A stretch of 64,000 bases of DNA from Ruegeria sp. AD91A (GCF_003443535.1 NZ_CP031946.1:1674001-1738000), one strand, 5' to 3'; shown: positions 25,703 to 35,151, numbered from the stretch's first letter. Numbers and translations are program-made. The notes: generated by a model from the sequence alone, not told the origin.

Positions 25703-26264
25703 TCACTCGTTACCCCCTCATCCCCCAAAAAACCCGCGTTGTTCGGAGGGAAACCAAGTGAACAACGCGGGCAGACAGTTAGGGGTAAATTGTGTACGGC
25801 GTTAATTGCACTTTGGATCAAAATTCCCCGCGCCGCCCTAATCTGGGATGATAGGCAACGCGGGGACTTAGTCTGGTCATGGGACTGCCCAGACTAAATG
25901 GGGCAAGTGTGTTACGGGTCGTGTCGCTTGTTGGATCAAACTGTTGCAATTTGCGTTCACCTGCATTTGAGGGCGCTGTTCAACCAGCCAGTTCTAAGTT
26001 TTCCAACAGAACTTTTGCCAGCATTCCGTTTGTGTTGAACCGTCGGACCCATGCATACCGCCCGCTTAAACGTTCGACGCGCTGAACCGCGTGCGGGACA
26101 CCACGACCACAGGGTTTGGTGTTCGTCAAACGAGGTTTTTACCACTACTCAAACCGCCATTCTTAGAGAAATATTATGTCTCGAAGTGAGTGAAAAACGA
26201 AACTTCATGACAAGGCGAGAAGGATGAACTAGGAATCTAACAAAGAAAAAGTTCTGGACGTATT
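25703..26264. other. 560-base non-coding stretch with large inverted repeats
   Basis: No convincing ORF. It contains a perfect 12-bp inverted repeat (CCCGCGTTGTTC at 25733-25744 and GAACAACGCGGG at 25760-25771, 15-base loop) and a perfect 9-bp repeat (TTAGTCTGG at 25868-25876 and CCAGACTAA at 25889-25897, 12-base loop). With the terminator at 25676-25702 these could be parts of a leftward structured RNA. The right end should hold the promoter of the permease gene. Confidence 0.45.
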
Positions 26265-28148
26265 GTGGAACACATTGCCTTTACCTTTGAGATGGGGGTC
26301 GTTTGTACCCTTCTGGCTTTCACCGTTTTTTTGTTCGTCTCCGAGATCATCAGGATCGACCTTTCCGCCATATTGGTTCTGGTTCTCATAGGCTTGCTCA
26401 GCTACGCGCCCGGGCTGGGAAATCTGGCGGATGTAACCCTTCTGTTCGACGGCTTCGCATCCAATGCCGTCATCTCGATCATTGCGGTAATGATCGTCGG
26501 TGCTGGTCTGGACAAGACGGGGATCATGAACAAGGTTGCTGCCGTTATCCTCAAATATGGTGGCAAATCGGAAGGCAGGGTTGTTCCAATCATCTCAGGA
26601 ACCGTTGGCGTCATTTCTTCGTTCATGCAGAATGTCGGCGCCGCTGCTCTGTTTCTTCCCGTTGTCAGCCGTATTTCTTCGCGGTCAGGTATACCGCTGT
26701 CACGCCTGCTGATGCCGATGGGATTCTGCGCCATTTTGGGTGGCACAATGACGATGGTCGGGTCGTCTCCACTTATCCTGCTGAACGATCTGATCCTGAC
26801 GGCAAATGACAGTTTGCCGTCATCTCAGAAAATGGAGCCCTTCAGCCTGTTCTCGGTCACACCGATCGGTGCAGTTCTGATCCTGACGGGAATTGGTTAC
26901 TTTTTGCTGTTGGGACGCTGGGTTTTACCCGTGGCTGAAGGGCCTGACAATACGGGCACCGGACAAGGGACACAGGAATACCTGCAAAGGGTCTATGGCC
27001 TCAAAGCCGACGTGTTCGAAGTCGTAGTGCCCGAGGACAGCCCCTTGGTCGGAGAGATTCTGGCCGACATCAACCACGAAAACCACCTGTACATCATTTC
27101 CACCTTCTATCGCGGCAAAACCTCGATGGTTCAGGTTTTGACAGCCGAAATTGCGGCCCCGTGTCGGCTGGCCATCGTCGGCCGCCGTTGGGAGGTCGAG
27201 ACGTTCGCCAAGAAATACGGGCTTACCGTTCTTCCGGATTTGGACATTTTTGTCGAAGAGTTCGCCCCCACCAATGCAGGCGTGGCCGAGGTGGTCGTCA
27301 CGCCAGACAGCAAGCTGATCGGCAAATGCCCCCGCGAGCTTTTGTTCCGCAAGACCTATGGCATGTCGCTGCTGGCCATTCACCGCGGCGAAGAGACGCT
27401 GAGCCATGTCGAGACCGAGGATCACGAATCCACTCAGATCGGGCTCGAAAAGTTTCAGGCCGGTGACATGCTCGTGGCGCATACCAGATGGGACAACCTG
27501 ATGCGGATCAAGCGCGACCCGGACTTCGTCGTTGTGACAACGGACTTTCCCCAGGACGAACTGAGGCCGCAAAAAGTCGGTTGGGCCCTGGCATTTTTCG
27601 CCATTTCGCTGTCATTGATCCTGTTCACGGACGTCCGGCTTTCGCTCTGCCTTCTTACCGGAGCGGTAGGCATGATGTTGACCCGTGTGCTCAGCGTGGA
27701 TGAGGCATACCGCGCGGTCGGGTGGAACACCGTATTCCTGCTCGCCTGCCTCATACCGTTGGGACAAGCTGTACAGAACACAGGCACGGCTGCGTGGATC
27801 GCCCAGCAGATCATGATAATTCTGGACGGCTGGCCGCTCTGGTCGCTGCAAACCGGAATCGCTGTTCTGGCGACTGCTTTTTCTCTGGTCATGTCAAATG
27901 TCGGGGCCACTGTCCTGCTGGTGCCTTTGGCGGTATCGATTGCGATAGCGGCTGGTGGGAATCCATCGGTTTTTGCACTGACCGTCGCCATTTCCACATC
28001 GAACAGCTTCATCATCCCAACCCATCAGGTAAACGCATTGATTATGGGTCCGGCAGGATACAAGGTGATGGATTTCGTGCGTTCCGGCGGGATCATGACT
28101 GTGCTGTTTCTGGTCGTTTCGCTGCTCATGATCAACGTCATCTATTAG
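26265..28148 (+). CDS. SLC13-family permease with two RCK_C domains
   Basis: A 627-aa inner-membrane transporter. N-terminal helices span about 1-220, including SFMQNVGAAALFLPV and GTMTMVGSSPLILLND, the SNT-like substrate/Na+ motif of the DASS/SLC13 group. Two cytosolic TrkA C-terminal (RCK_C) domains occupy about 240-420 (VFEVVVPEDSPLVGEIL and VAEVVVTPDSKLIGKCP). A second membrane half has SLVMSNVGATVLLVPLAV and SNSFIIPTHQVNALI. Relatives move sulfate, dicarboxylates or other anions with Na+. The start is a GTG at 26265 with a poor ribosome binding site, so it is uncertain. It is the first ordinary gene after the island. Confidence 0.85.
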   Translation: MEHIAFTFEMGVVCTLLAFTVFLFVSEIIRIDLSAILVLVLIGLLSYAPGLGNLADVTLLFDGFASNAVISIIAVMIVGAGLDKTGIMNKVAAVILKYGGKSEGRVVPIISGTVGVISSFMQNVGAAALFLPVVSRISSRSGIPLSRLLMPMGFCAILGGTMTMVGSSPLILLNDLILTANDSLPSSQKMEPFSLFSVTPIGAVLILTGIGYFLLLGRWVLPVAEGPDNTGTGQGTQEYLQRVYGLKADVFEVVVPEDSPLVGEILADINHENHLYIISTFYRGKTSMVQVLTAEIAAPCRLAIVGRRWEVETFAKKYGLTVLPDLDIFVEEFAPTNAGVAEVVVTPDSKLIGKCPRELLFRKTYGMSLLAIHRGEETLSHVETEDHESTQIGLEKFQAGDMLVAHTRWDNLMRIKRDPDFVVVTTDFPQDELRPQKVGWALAFFAISLSLILFTDVRLSLCLLTGAVGMMLTRVLSVDEAYRAVGWNTVFLLACLIPLGQAVQNTGTAAWIAQQIMIILDGWPLWSLQTGIAVLATAFSLVMSNVGATVLLVPLAVSIAIAAGGNPSVFALTVAISTSNSFIIPTHQVNALIMGPAGYKVMDFVRSGGIMTVLFLVVSLLMINVIY

Positions 28149-28383
28149 CGCGAGAGGATCCGGGGTGTTCGGCGGTCTTTTCCCATCATCGGGACAGGTT
28201 CTGTCGAGGCATCAGCTCAACACAGTGTACGACCCTTGCAGAGATACCGTTCGTCGCCGGGCCCATCTCAGGCTGAACCCCGCACGACATGCCGCCCATC
28301 GACGCCCACAGGTCGCTTTCTACTCCTCCGCATCATTGTTACGCGCGACTCGCTTGACAAGCAGGCCAGCGGTGCCGCATGTC
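28149..28383. other. intergenic region before the cobalamin riboswitch
   Basis: About 235 bases with no convincing ORF. It should contain the promoter of the riboswitch-controlled cob operon; no clear -35/-10 pair could be assigned by eye. Confidence 0.4.
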
Positions 28384-28570
28384 CCTTTCGTTGGTGTCGG
28401 TGACAGCCGATGAAAAGGGAATGCGTCAACGGTCATGCCGCCAAACGCAGCCGCCCCCGCGACCGTGAACGGAGAGGATGCCCAATGCCACTGGCCCAAA
28501 GGCCGGGAAGGCGGGACATCCGACAGAGGCCCTCCTCTGGCATCCGCAAGCCGGGAGACCTGCCAACAAC
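28384..28570 (+). promoter_or_regulatory. cobalamin (AdoCbl) riboswitch
   Basis: The conserved blocks occur in order: GTTGGTGTCGGTGACAGCC then GATGAAAAGGGA (28409-28420), GCCGCCCCCGCGAC (28449-28462), GAGGATGCCCAATGCCACTG with the B12-box core GCCACTG at 28487-28493, GGGAAGGCGGGACATCCGAC (28504-28523), and AAGCCGGGAGACCTGCC (28548-28564). It lies about 95 bases upstream of the first gene of the B12 cluster and should shut off that operon when coenzyme B12 is plentiful, probably at translation since no T-tracted terminator follows. Confidence 0.95.
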
Positions 28571-28664
28571 CGAAGTTGAAACCGGGCGGGGTGTTCCGGT
28601 GTCGGGTCCGTGACCAATCGTGGCCCGCATGAAACCCCGTCCCCCGCGAAGAGGATTTGGGGGG

Positions 28665-29048
28665 ATGAGAGACATGACCGAGACCACACCAGTCGAGTTG
28701 CTGGTCTGTACCACCTGCCGTCGCGGCCTGCCTGTCGAAGATGACGCGCAACGCCCGGGCGCTTTGTTGCACAAGGCCCTGAAACAGGCTGACCTGCCCG
28801 ACGGTGTCACCCTGAAAGCCGTAGAATGCCTGTCAAACTGCGATCAAGGTTGTTCGATCGTATTGCGCGGCGGGCCGGGCCGCTGGACCTTCGTCTATGA
28901 AAACCTGAGCGAAACAGATCATGTCGACGTCATTGTCGACGGTGCGACCAAGTATCTGGCCACTGAAGATGGTTTGGTGAAATGGCGCGAACGCCCCGAA
29001 CATTTCCGAAAAAACTGTGCCTCGCGCATTCCCCCGATTGGAGCCTGA
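28665..29048 (+). CDS. DUF1636 metal-binding protein of the cob cluster
   Basis: A 127-aa protein with ELLVCTTCRRGLPVEDDAQR at the start and VECLSNCDQGCSIVLRG in the middle. The CxxC and CxxxCxxGC cysteines mark DUF1636, a thioredoxin-like ferredoxin-fold family regularly next to cobW and cobN. It probably binds a metal or Fe-S cluster for cobalt handling, but the role is unproven. The ATG at 28665 has GAGGA upstream; an ATG at 28674 is also possible. It is the first gene after the riboswitch, and its stop lies 1 base from the cobW start. Confidence 0.85.
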   Translation: MRDMTETTPVELLVCTTCRRGLPVEDDAQRPGALLHKALKQADLPDGVTLKAVECLSNCDQGCSIVLRGGPGRWTFVYENLSETDHVDVIVDGATKYLATEDGLVKWRERPEHFRKNCASRIPPIGA

Positions 29049-29049
29049 C

Positions 29050-30105
29050 ATGTCGAACCTCGAAAAACTCCCCGTTACAGTGATCACCGGCTTTTTGGGC
29101 TCGGGCAAGACCACTTTGGTGCGTCATCTGATGCAGAACCCGCAGGGCAAGCGCCTTGCTGTCGTGGTCAACGAGTTCGGCGATGTAGGCGTCGATGGCG
29201 ACATCCTGAAATCCTGCGCCATTCCCGATTGCCCGGCGGAAAACATCATGGAACTGGCCAATGGCTGCATCTGCTGCACCGTGGCAGATGATTTCATTCC
29301 CACCATCGAGGCCCTGATGGCTCTGGAACCGCGCCCGGATCACATCCTGATCGAAACCTCGGGACTGGCGCTTCCCAAACCATTGCTGAAGGCGTTTGAC
29401 TGGCCCGACATCCGCTCGAAAATCACCGTGGATGGCGTGATCGCCCTAGCCGATGCCGAGGCTGTAGCCGCCGGTCGCTTCGCGCCCAATGTCGAAGCGG
29501 TGGATGCCCAGCGCATGGCCGATGACTCGATCGACCACGAAACGCCCCTGTCCGAGGTGTTCGAGGATCAGATCTCCTGCGCCGACATCATCCTGCTGAC
29601 CAAGCCCGACCTCGCCGGCCCTGAAGGCGTGGTAAAAGCACGCGAGATCATCGCCGCCGAGGCGCCGCGTCCCCTGCCCGTGGTCGAAGTGGCCGAAGGT
29701 GCGGTGGACGTTCGCGTTGTGTTGGGTTTGGAAGCCGCCGCCGAGGATGACATGGACGCCCGCCCTTCGCATCACGACGGCCACCATGATCACGAGCATG
29801 ACGATTTCGAAAGCATCATCGTCGAGTTGCCCGAGCAAGCCGATCCGACCCAACTGGTGGCCAAAATCGAGCGCCTCGCCAATGAGCTGAACATCCTGCG
29901 GGTCAAAGGGTATGCCGCCGTTCAGGGAAAGCCCATGCGTCTGTTGGTACAAGCCGTGGGTGCGCGGGTACGTCACCAGTATGACCGTCCGTGGGAACCC
30001 GGCGAAGAGCGCCGTTCGCGTCTGGTCGTCATCGCCGAGCATGACGACATCAAAGAGGCGGAAATCCGCGAAATCCTCGTGGGTGTGCGTGAGGCTGCCG
30101 AGTAA
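29050..30105 (+). CDS. cobW: CobW, G3E-family GTPase
   Basis: CobW is a GTP-dependent metallochaperone thought to bring cobalt to the CobN-CobS-CobT chelatase. The 351-aa protein has the P-loop GFLGSGKTT near residue 17, the metal-site GCICC near 73, ETSGLALPKP, the guanine-recognition TKPD near 190, and a His-rich loop (HHDGHHDHEHDD) near 240, then the C-terminal CobW domain. The start at 29050 overlaps the DUF1636 stop region (TGACATG); the in-frame GTG/other starts upstream would overlap that gene more. It is followed 5 bases later by cobN. Confidence 0.93.
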   Translation: MSNLEKLPVTVITGFLGSGKTTLVRHLMQNPQGKRLAVVVNEFGDVGVDGDILKSCAIPDCPAENIMELANGCICCTVADDFIPTIEALMALEPRPDHILIETSGLALPKPLLKAFDWPDIRSKITVDGVIALADAEAVAAGRFAPNVEAVDAQRMADDSIDHETPLSEVFEDQISCADIILLTKPDLAGPEGVVKAREIIAAEAPRPLPVVEVAEGAVDVRVVLGLEAAAEDDMDARPSHHDGHHDHEHDDFESIIVELPEQADPTQLVAKIERLANELNILRVKGYAAVQGKPMRLLVQAVGARVRHQYDRPWEPGEERRSRLVVIAEHDDIKEAEIREILVGVREAAE

Positions 30106-30110
30106 GACCC

Positions 30111-33100
30111 ATGCACGTCGTCTTCCGCGAAAGCCACGGGCTCGAGGAAACCGAGACCCCGACCGATCTGGGCCAGAGCCCAGCAGAACTGGTGGTGCTG
30201 TCTTTCTCGGACAGCGACCTGGGTGCTTTCGCGGCGGGCTGGCATCGTGGTGGCGGACCGGATGGGCGAATGCCGACCCTGCGGCTGGCCAATCTGACAG
30301 CTTTGAAACACCCGCTGTCCGTTGACACCTATGTCGAGCAGACGCTCGAGGGCGCCAAGGGCATTCTGATCCGTCTGATCGGTGGCGTGCCCTACTGGTC
30401 CTACGGCCTGCAGCAGGTTCTGGCACTGGCGCAGGCCAAAGGCATCGCTCTGGCCGTCCTCCCAGCGGACGGGCGCGAGGATACGCGGTTGGATGACTAT
30501 TCCACCTTGCCCGTCTCGACCCTGCGGCGGCTGGCGCATCTGTGCGATACCGGCGGCGAGGTCGCGGCACAGGCCGCACTGGCACAGATGGCTCTGGCGG
30601 CAGGGCTTTATGCCGGTCCGGTGATGGGCGCCAAGACCTTGCCCGAATGTGGCGCGTGGTGTCCGGGTCGCGGCGTAATCCCGGTGGAAACCGCGTTCGA
30701 AGATAACGCTAAACGCATCCTCGTCACCTTCTACCGCGCTTACCTGACCTCGGCAGACACCGCCCCGATCGCCACCCTGATCCGCAGCCTGCGGGCCCGT
30801 GGATTCGAGGCGATGGGCCTGTTTGCCCCGTCGCTCAAGGCGCCTGTGGCCGCCGACTGGTTGCGGGAACAGGTTGTTGCGCTGAAACCATCGGCAATTG
30901 TCAATGCCACTGCCTTCTCGGGCAAAGGTGCGTCGGGAACATCGCCTCTGGACGCAGCAGATGTGCCTGTGTTTCAGGTCGCTCTCGCCACCTCGCGCCG
31001 GAAAGCGTGGGCCGAAGCAGAACGCGGGCTGTCCCCCGCCGATCTGGCCATGCATGTGGTACTGCCCGAGGTGGATGGGCGGATCTCGGCGGGAGTCGCG
31101 TCTTTCAAGGAACCCGGCAAACGCGATCCTCATCTGGAATACGCGCGCTTTGCACATCGGCCCGAACCGGACCGGATCGAAGCGATCATCGACCGTGTCT
31201 CGGGCTGGCTTGCACTGAACGATAAACCCAAGGCAGATCAGATTCCCGCGCTGGTCCTGTCCACTTATCCCGGCAAAGACTGGCAGATGGCCCATGCGGT
31301 TGGCCTTGACGCGCTGGCCTCGGCCCAAGCGATGCTGTCCGATCTTCGCGAAGAAGGCTATGACATCGCGACTGGCGAGCCGATTGCCGACACTCTTCTG
31401 GACGCACGGATTTCGTGGGCGCTCGAGGATTATCTGGATGCGCTTGCGGATTTGCCCGAGACCCTGCGCACCGATCTGCACACCGCATGGGGCGCGCCCG
31501 AAGATGATCCGGCCTGTGCCGATGGGGTCTTTTATTTCACCGCACTGCGACGCGGCAAGGCGCTGGTCGCGCTGCAACCCGAACGCGGCACGCCCGAGCT
31601 GCGTGATGACGACTATCATGACCTCTCGCGCACCCCGCGCCACAGCTATGTCGCCTTCTATTTGTGGCTGCGCAAAGGGTTGGGCGTGAACGCGCTGATC
31701 CACATCGGGGCACATGGAACGCTGGAATGGTTGCCCGGAAAATCGGTCGCTTTGTCTGCTCATTGCTGGCCCGAGGCGCTGATCCGCGATCTGCCGGTGA
31801 TTTATCCCTTTATCGTCAATGATCCCGGTGAAGCCGCGCAAGCCAAGCGCCGGATTGGAGCGGTCACGCTGGGCCACATCCCGCCCCCGATGAAGGAAAG
31901 TGGCACGCCGGATCGGATGGTCCGGCTTGAATCGCTGCTGGATGAGTTTTCGAACGCCGACGGGCTTGACCCCAAACGCCGTGACCGCTTGCAGGAAGAT
32001 ATCCGTGATGAAGCTCAGGCCATTGGCTTGGAAAGCGATCTCGGCCTTGATCAGGCAACCTGCACCGCCGAAGCGATCACACGTATCGACCGCTTTGTCT
32101 GTGACATCAAGGAAAGCCAGTTTGGCGACGGGCTGCACATCTTCGGGCGCGTGCCCGAGGTGACGGGCAATTTCGATCCGGCCCCGTCGGCCCACGCTGA
32201 ACGCGACGCGCTGATCAAAGCGCTCGGGGGAAAACGGATCGATGCCGGGCCTTCGGGTTCACCCTATCGTGGTCGGTCAGATGTTCTGCCCACCGGGCGG
32301 AACCTTTACACCACTGACCCGCGGTCGGTTCCGACCCGTGCGGCCTATGCGCAGGGTGTGAAACTGTCCGAGGAACTGGTGCGACGCCATCTTCAGGAAG
32401 AAGGCGATTACCCAAAGGGGCTGATCGTCGATCTGTGGGGGTCAGCCACCATGCGCACGGCGGGCGAGGAATTTGCCATGGCGCTGCACCTGCTGGGCGT
32501 CAAACCCGTATGGGACAAAGGGTCCGAGCGGGTCTCCGGCATCGAGGTTCTGCCTATCACTGACCTGAGCCGCCCGCGCCTGGACGTGACCTTGCGGGTG
32601 TCAGGCCTGTTCCGGGATGTTTTCCCGACGCTGTCCGCTTTGTTTGGCCAAGCGGTTCGCGCATTGGCCGCGCGTGATGAGGCGGCGGACTGGAACCCCT
32701 ATGCCGGGCAGGAGCCGGTGGCGCGGGTCTATGGACCTGCGCCCGGAAGCTATGGCGTCAACATGACCGAACTTTCCGAGGTGTATACCGACGAGGCCCG
32801 TGCACAGGCCGGTGAAGCGTGGCTTGAGGCCAGCTCTTTTGCATTGGAAGGCGAACACATATCGCAGGACAAGGACGGTATCACCCAACGCGTTGCAAAT
32901 GCGGACAGCTTTGTCCACTTGCAGGACCTGACCGAAACCGATCTTCTTCTGGCCAACGATTATGCCACACACGAGGCGGGTTTTGCCGCCGCCAAGAAGA
33001 TCGCCGGCGGAACCGCGCAGCTGTACCATCTGGACAACACAAATCCGGAAAATCCTCGTGCCCGCACCTTGCCTGAAGAAATCAGCCGTGTCGTCCATGC

Positions 33101-33404
33101 CCGCGCCGCCAATCCCGGCTGGATCGCCGGAATGCAACGCCATGGTTTCCGCGGAGCCGCTGAAATCGCAGCGACGCTGGATCATATGGCCTCATTCGCG
33201 CATTTGTCCGGCACGGTCGCACCACATCTATTTGACCTCTACCACGATGCCACGCTGGGCAACACAGAGGTGGACGCGTTCCTGCAAGAGGCCAATCCCA
33301 AAGCTCGTCAGGCCATGCAGGACCGGTTCCGCGCGCTGCTGGAGGCCGGGCTTTGGAACACGCGCCGGAATTCCATCCGGGCCGATTTGGAGGAATTGAG
33401 ATGA
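30111..33404 (+). CDS. cobN: cobaltochelatase subunit CobN
   Basis: The large subunit of the ATP-dependent aerobic chelatase that inserts Co(II) into hydrogenobyrinic acid a,c-diamide with CobS and CobT (not in this window). The 1097-aa protein has the CobN/magnesium chelatase H motifs: LIHIGAHGTLEWLPGKS near 520, YPFIVNDPGEAAQAKRR, and late DNTNPENPRAR and GNTEVDAFLQEANPKARQ. Length is at the shorter end for CobN. The stop overlaps the cobG start (ATGA). Confidence 0.93.
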   Translation: MHVVFRESHGLEETETPTDLGQSPAELVVLSFSDSDLGAFAAGWHRGGGPDGRMPTLRLANLTALKHPLSVDTYVEQTLEGAKGILIRLIGGVPYWSYGLQQVLALAQAKGIALAVLPADGREDTRLDDYSTLPVSTLRRLAHLCDTGGEVAAQAALAQMALAAGLYAGPVMGAKTLPECGAWCPGRGVIPVETAFEDNAKRILVTFYRAYLTSADTAPIATLIRSLRARGFEAMGLFAPSLKAPVAADWLREQVVALKPSAIVNATAFSGKGASGTSPLDAADVPVFQVALATSRRKAWAEAERGLSPADLAMHVVLPEVDGRISAGVASFKEPGKRDPHLEYARFAHRPEPDRIEAIIDRVSGWLALNDKPKADQIPALVLSTYPGKDWQMAHAVGLDALASAQAMLSDLREEGYDIATGEPIADTLLDARISWALEDYLDALADLPETLRTDLHTAWGAPEDDPACADGVFYFTALRRGKALVALQPERGTPELRDDDYHDLSRTPRHSYVAFYLWLRKGLGVNALIHIGAHGTLEWLPGKSVALSAHCWPEALIRDLPVIYPFIVNDPGEAAQAKRRIGAVTLGHIPPPMKESGTPDRMVRLESLLDEFSNADGLDPKRRDRLQEDIRDEAQAIGLESDLGLDQATCTAEAITRIDRFVCDIKESQFGDGLHIFGRVPEVTGNFDPAPSAHAERDALIKALGGKRIDAGPSGSPYRGRSDVLPTGRNLYTTDPRSVPTRAAYAQGVKLSEELVRRHLQEEGDYPKGLIVDLWGSATMRTAGEEFAMALHLLGVKPVWDKGSERVSGIEVLPITDLSRPRLDVTLRVSGLFRDVFPTLSALFGQAVRALAARDEAADWNPYAGQEPVARVYGPAPGSYGVNMTELSEVYTDEARAQAGEAWLEASSFALEGEHISQDKDGITQRVANADSFVHLQDLTETDLLLANDYATHEAGFAAAKKIAGGTAQLYHLDNTNPENPRARTLPEEISRVVHARAANPGWIAGMQRHGFRGAAEIAATLDHMASFAHLSGTVAPHLFDLYHDATLGNTEVDAFLQEANPKARQAMQDRFRALLEAGLWNTRRNSIRADLEELR

Positions 33405-34522
33405 GTGCACCAATTGTTCAGGGCTGGTGCCCCGGCACCCATCGTCCGATGATGTCCGGTGACGGTCTGGTCGTCAGGGTCAGGCCCCGGCTGGCGCGTC
33501 TGGACGCCGATCAGGCTCTGGGACTGTGCGATCTGGCGGACCGCTTTGGCAACGGCTCGATCGATTTGACCAATCGCGCCAATCTGCAAATGCGGGGCGT
33601 GGACGAGGAAGACCACCAGTCTCTGCTCAAAGAGCTTGCCGCGCTGAACCTGCTGGATGCGGAACCCGGCATCGAAATACGCCGCAATATTCTGGTTACA
33701 CCGCTCTATCAGGCGGGCGATTTGACCGCTCGGTTGACCCGTGACCTGATTGACCGGCTTGCGGAGCTGCCGGCCCTGCCTGCAAAGTTCGGCTTTGCAA
33801 TCGACACAGGCCCCGAACGTCTGCTGGAGTCGGATTCGGCGGATATTCGTCTGGAAGCCGGTGCGGACGGCCTGATCCTGCGCGCTGACGGGTGCGAAAC
33901 CGGGCGGAGCGTGACCGAGACCGACGCCATTGACCACGTGATCGCGCTGGCAATGTGGTTTTCCAAAACCTACACACCCGAGACACGCCGCATGGCGCGT
34001 GTCATCGACGCCCTGCCGCAGGAATGGCAAGGGTGTGCGCCCGGTTCTGTTGGCGCAAAGCTTCAACCCGGCCCCTGTGAACTGGGTGCTCTGTACGGCG
34101 CGGCTTTTGGGTCGCTGCCTGCGCGCAAGCTGTATGATCTGATCGAGGACAGCGGTGCTTGCGCCCTGCGCGTCACACCGTGGCGGCTGATCCTGCTGGA
34201 AGGCGGGGCGGCGACACCTGCCTCGGCGTTTGTCGAAGATGGAACCGATCCGTTGATGACCACCGACGCCTGCCCCGGCGCACCGTTCTGCCCGCAGGCA
34301 CAGGCAGAGACGCGCGACATAGCCCGCGCATTGGCTTCGCGTGTTTCCGGACGTCTCCATGTTTCAGGCTGTAGCAAGGGATGCGCCCGCATGGGCCCCG
34401 CTGACATCACATTGGTAGGCGATAACGGACGATTTGATCTTGTCAAACAGGGCCGCGCGGGGGATGAGCCCTGCCAGCGCGGGCTTGACCCCCAAACACT
34501 CATGACCATGGACTTCACCTGA
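33401..34522 (+). CDS. cobG: precorrin-3B synthase
   Basis: CobG is the O2-dependent monooxygenase that makes precorrin-3B from precorrin-3A and marks the aerobic pathway. The 373-aa protein is of nitrite/sulfite-reductase fold with ferredoxin-like half domains (DLTNRANLQMRG). The Fe4S4/sirohaem-type Cys motifs are TTDACPGAPFCPQA and HVSGCSKGCARMG. The start is the ATG at 33401 inside ATGA, sharing bases with the cobN stop. It overlaps cobH by one base at its end. Confidence 0.92.
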   Translation: MSAPIVQGWCPGTHRPMMSGDGLVVRVRPRLARLDADQALGLCDLADRFGNGSIDLTNRANLQMRGVDEEDHQSLLKELAALNLLDAEPGIEIRRNILVTPLYQAGDLTARLTRDLIDRLAELPALPAKFGFAIDTGPERLLESDSADIRLEAGADGLILRADGCETGRSVTETDAIDHVIALAMWFSKTYTPETRRMARVIDALPQEWQGCAPGSVGAKLQPGPCELGALYGAAFGSLPARKLYDLIEDSGACALRVTPWRLILLEGGAATPASAFVEDGTDPLMTTDACPGAPFCPQAQAETRDIARALASRVSGRLHVSGCSKGCARMGPADITLVGDNGRFDLVKQGRAGDEPCQRGLDPQTLMTMDFT

Positions 34523-35151
34523 TGCCCTATACATACGAAACCGATGGCGCAGCGATCTACAAGGAAAGCTTTGCCACCATCCGGTCCGAGGCTGATCTGG
34601 ACCGGTTTGATGCCGATGAAGAGCAGGTTGCCGTTCGGATGATTCACGCCGCGGGTATGGTCGGGCTGGAAGAGTTCGTGCATTTCTCGCCCGGCTTCGT
34701 GCAAACGGCCCGTACTGCATTGGAAAACGGTGCACCGATCCTGTGTGATGCGCGCATGGTCAGCGAAGGCGTCACCCGCTTCCGCCTGCCCGCCGATAAC
34801 GGGGTGATCTGCACCCTGCACGATGAACGCGTACGCCCGCTGGCCGCCGAGATGAGCAACACCCGTTCCGCCGCTGCGCTGGAGCTGTGGCGGCCGCATC
34901 TGGAGGGCGCGCTGGTCGCCATCGGCAATGCGCCCACCGCGCTTTTTCATTTGCTGAACATGCTGGAAGACCCGGATTGCCCGCGCCCTGCCGCGATCAT
35001 CGGCTGCCCGGTAGGCTTTGTCGGTGCGGTGGAATCCAAGGATGCGCTTTGGGAAGCCCAACCGGTGCCGTCCTGCATTGTCAAAGGTCGTCTGGGCGGC
35101 AGCGCCATCACAGTGGCGGCCGTCAACGCCATCGCAAGCCGGGCAGAATGA
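34522..35151 (+). CDS. cobH: precorrin-8X methylmutase
   Basis: CobH moves a methyl group from C11 to C12, turning precorrin-8X into hydrogenobyrinic acid. The 209-aa length is typical. The conserved active-site His is in VRMIHAAGMVGLEEFVHFSPG near residue 42, followed by GAPILCDARMVSEGVTR and PAAIIGCPVGFVGAVESK near the C terminus. It starts inside the cobG stop (TGATG) and overlaps the cobI start. Confidence 0.95.
   Translation: MPYTYETDGAAIYKESFATIRSEADLDRFDADEEQVAVRMIHAAGMVGLEEFVHFSPGFVQTARTALENGAPILCDARMVSEGVTRFRLPADNGVICTLHDERVRPLAAEMSNTRSAAALELWRPHLEGALVAIGNAPTALFHLLNMLEDPDCPRPAAIIGCPVGFVGAVESKDALWEAQPVPSCIVKGRLGGSAITVAAVNAIASRAE

Noticed and set aside
24950..26264. Search for an attachment-site repeat of the tRNA-Cys 3' end
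   Set aside because: No copy of the T-arm/acceptor sequence was found by eye; a partial GGCGAG near 26212 is too short to count.
29973..32195. A 740-codon leftward open frame
   Set aside because: It is antisense to cobW and cobN, which have clear motifs; high GC removes stop codons on the opposite strand. No ribosome binding site or recognisable domain.
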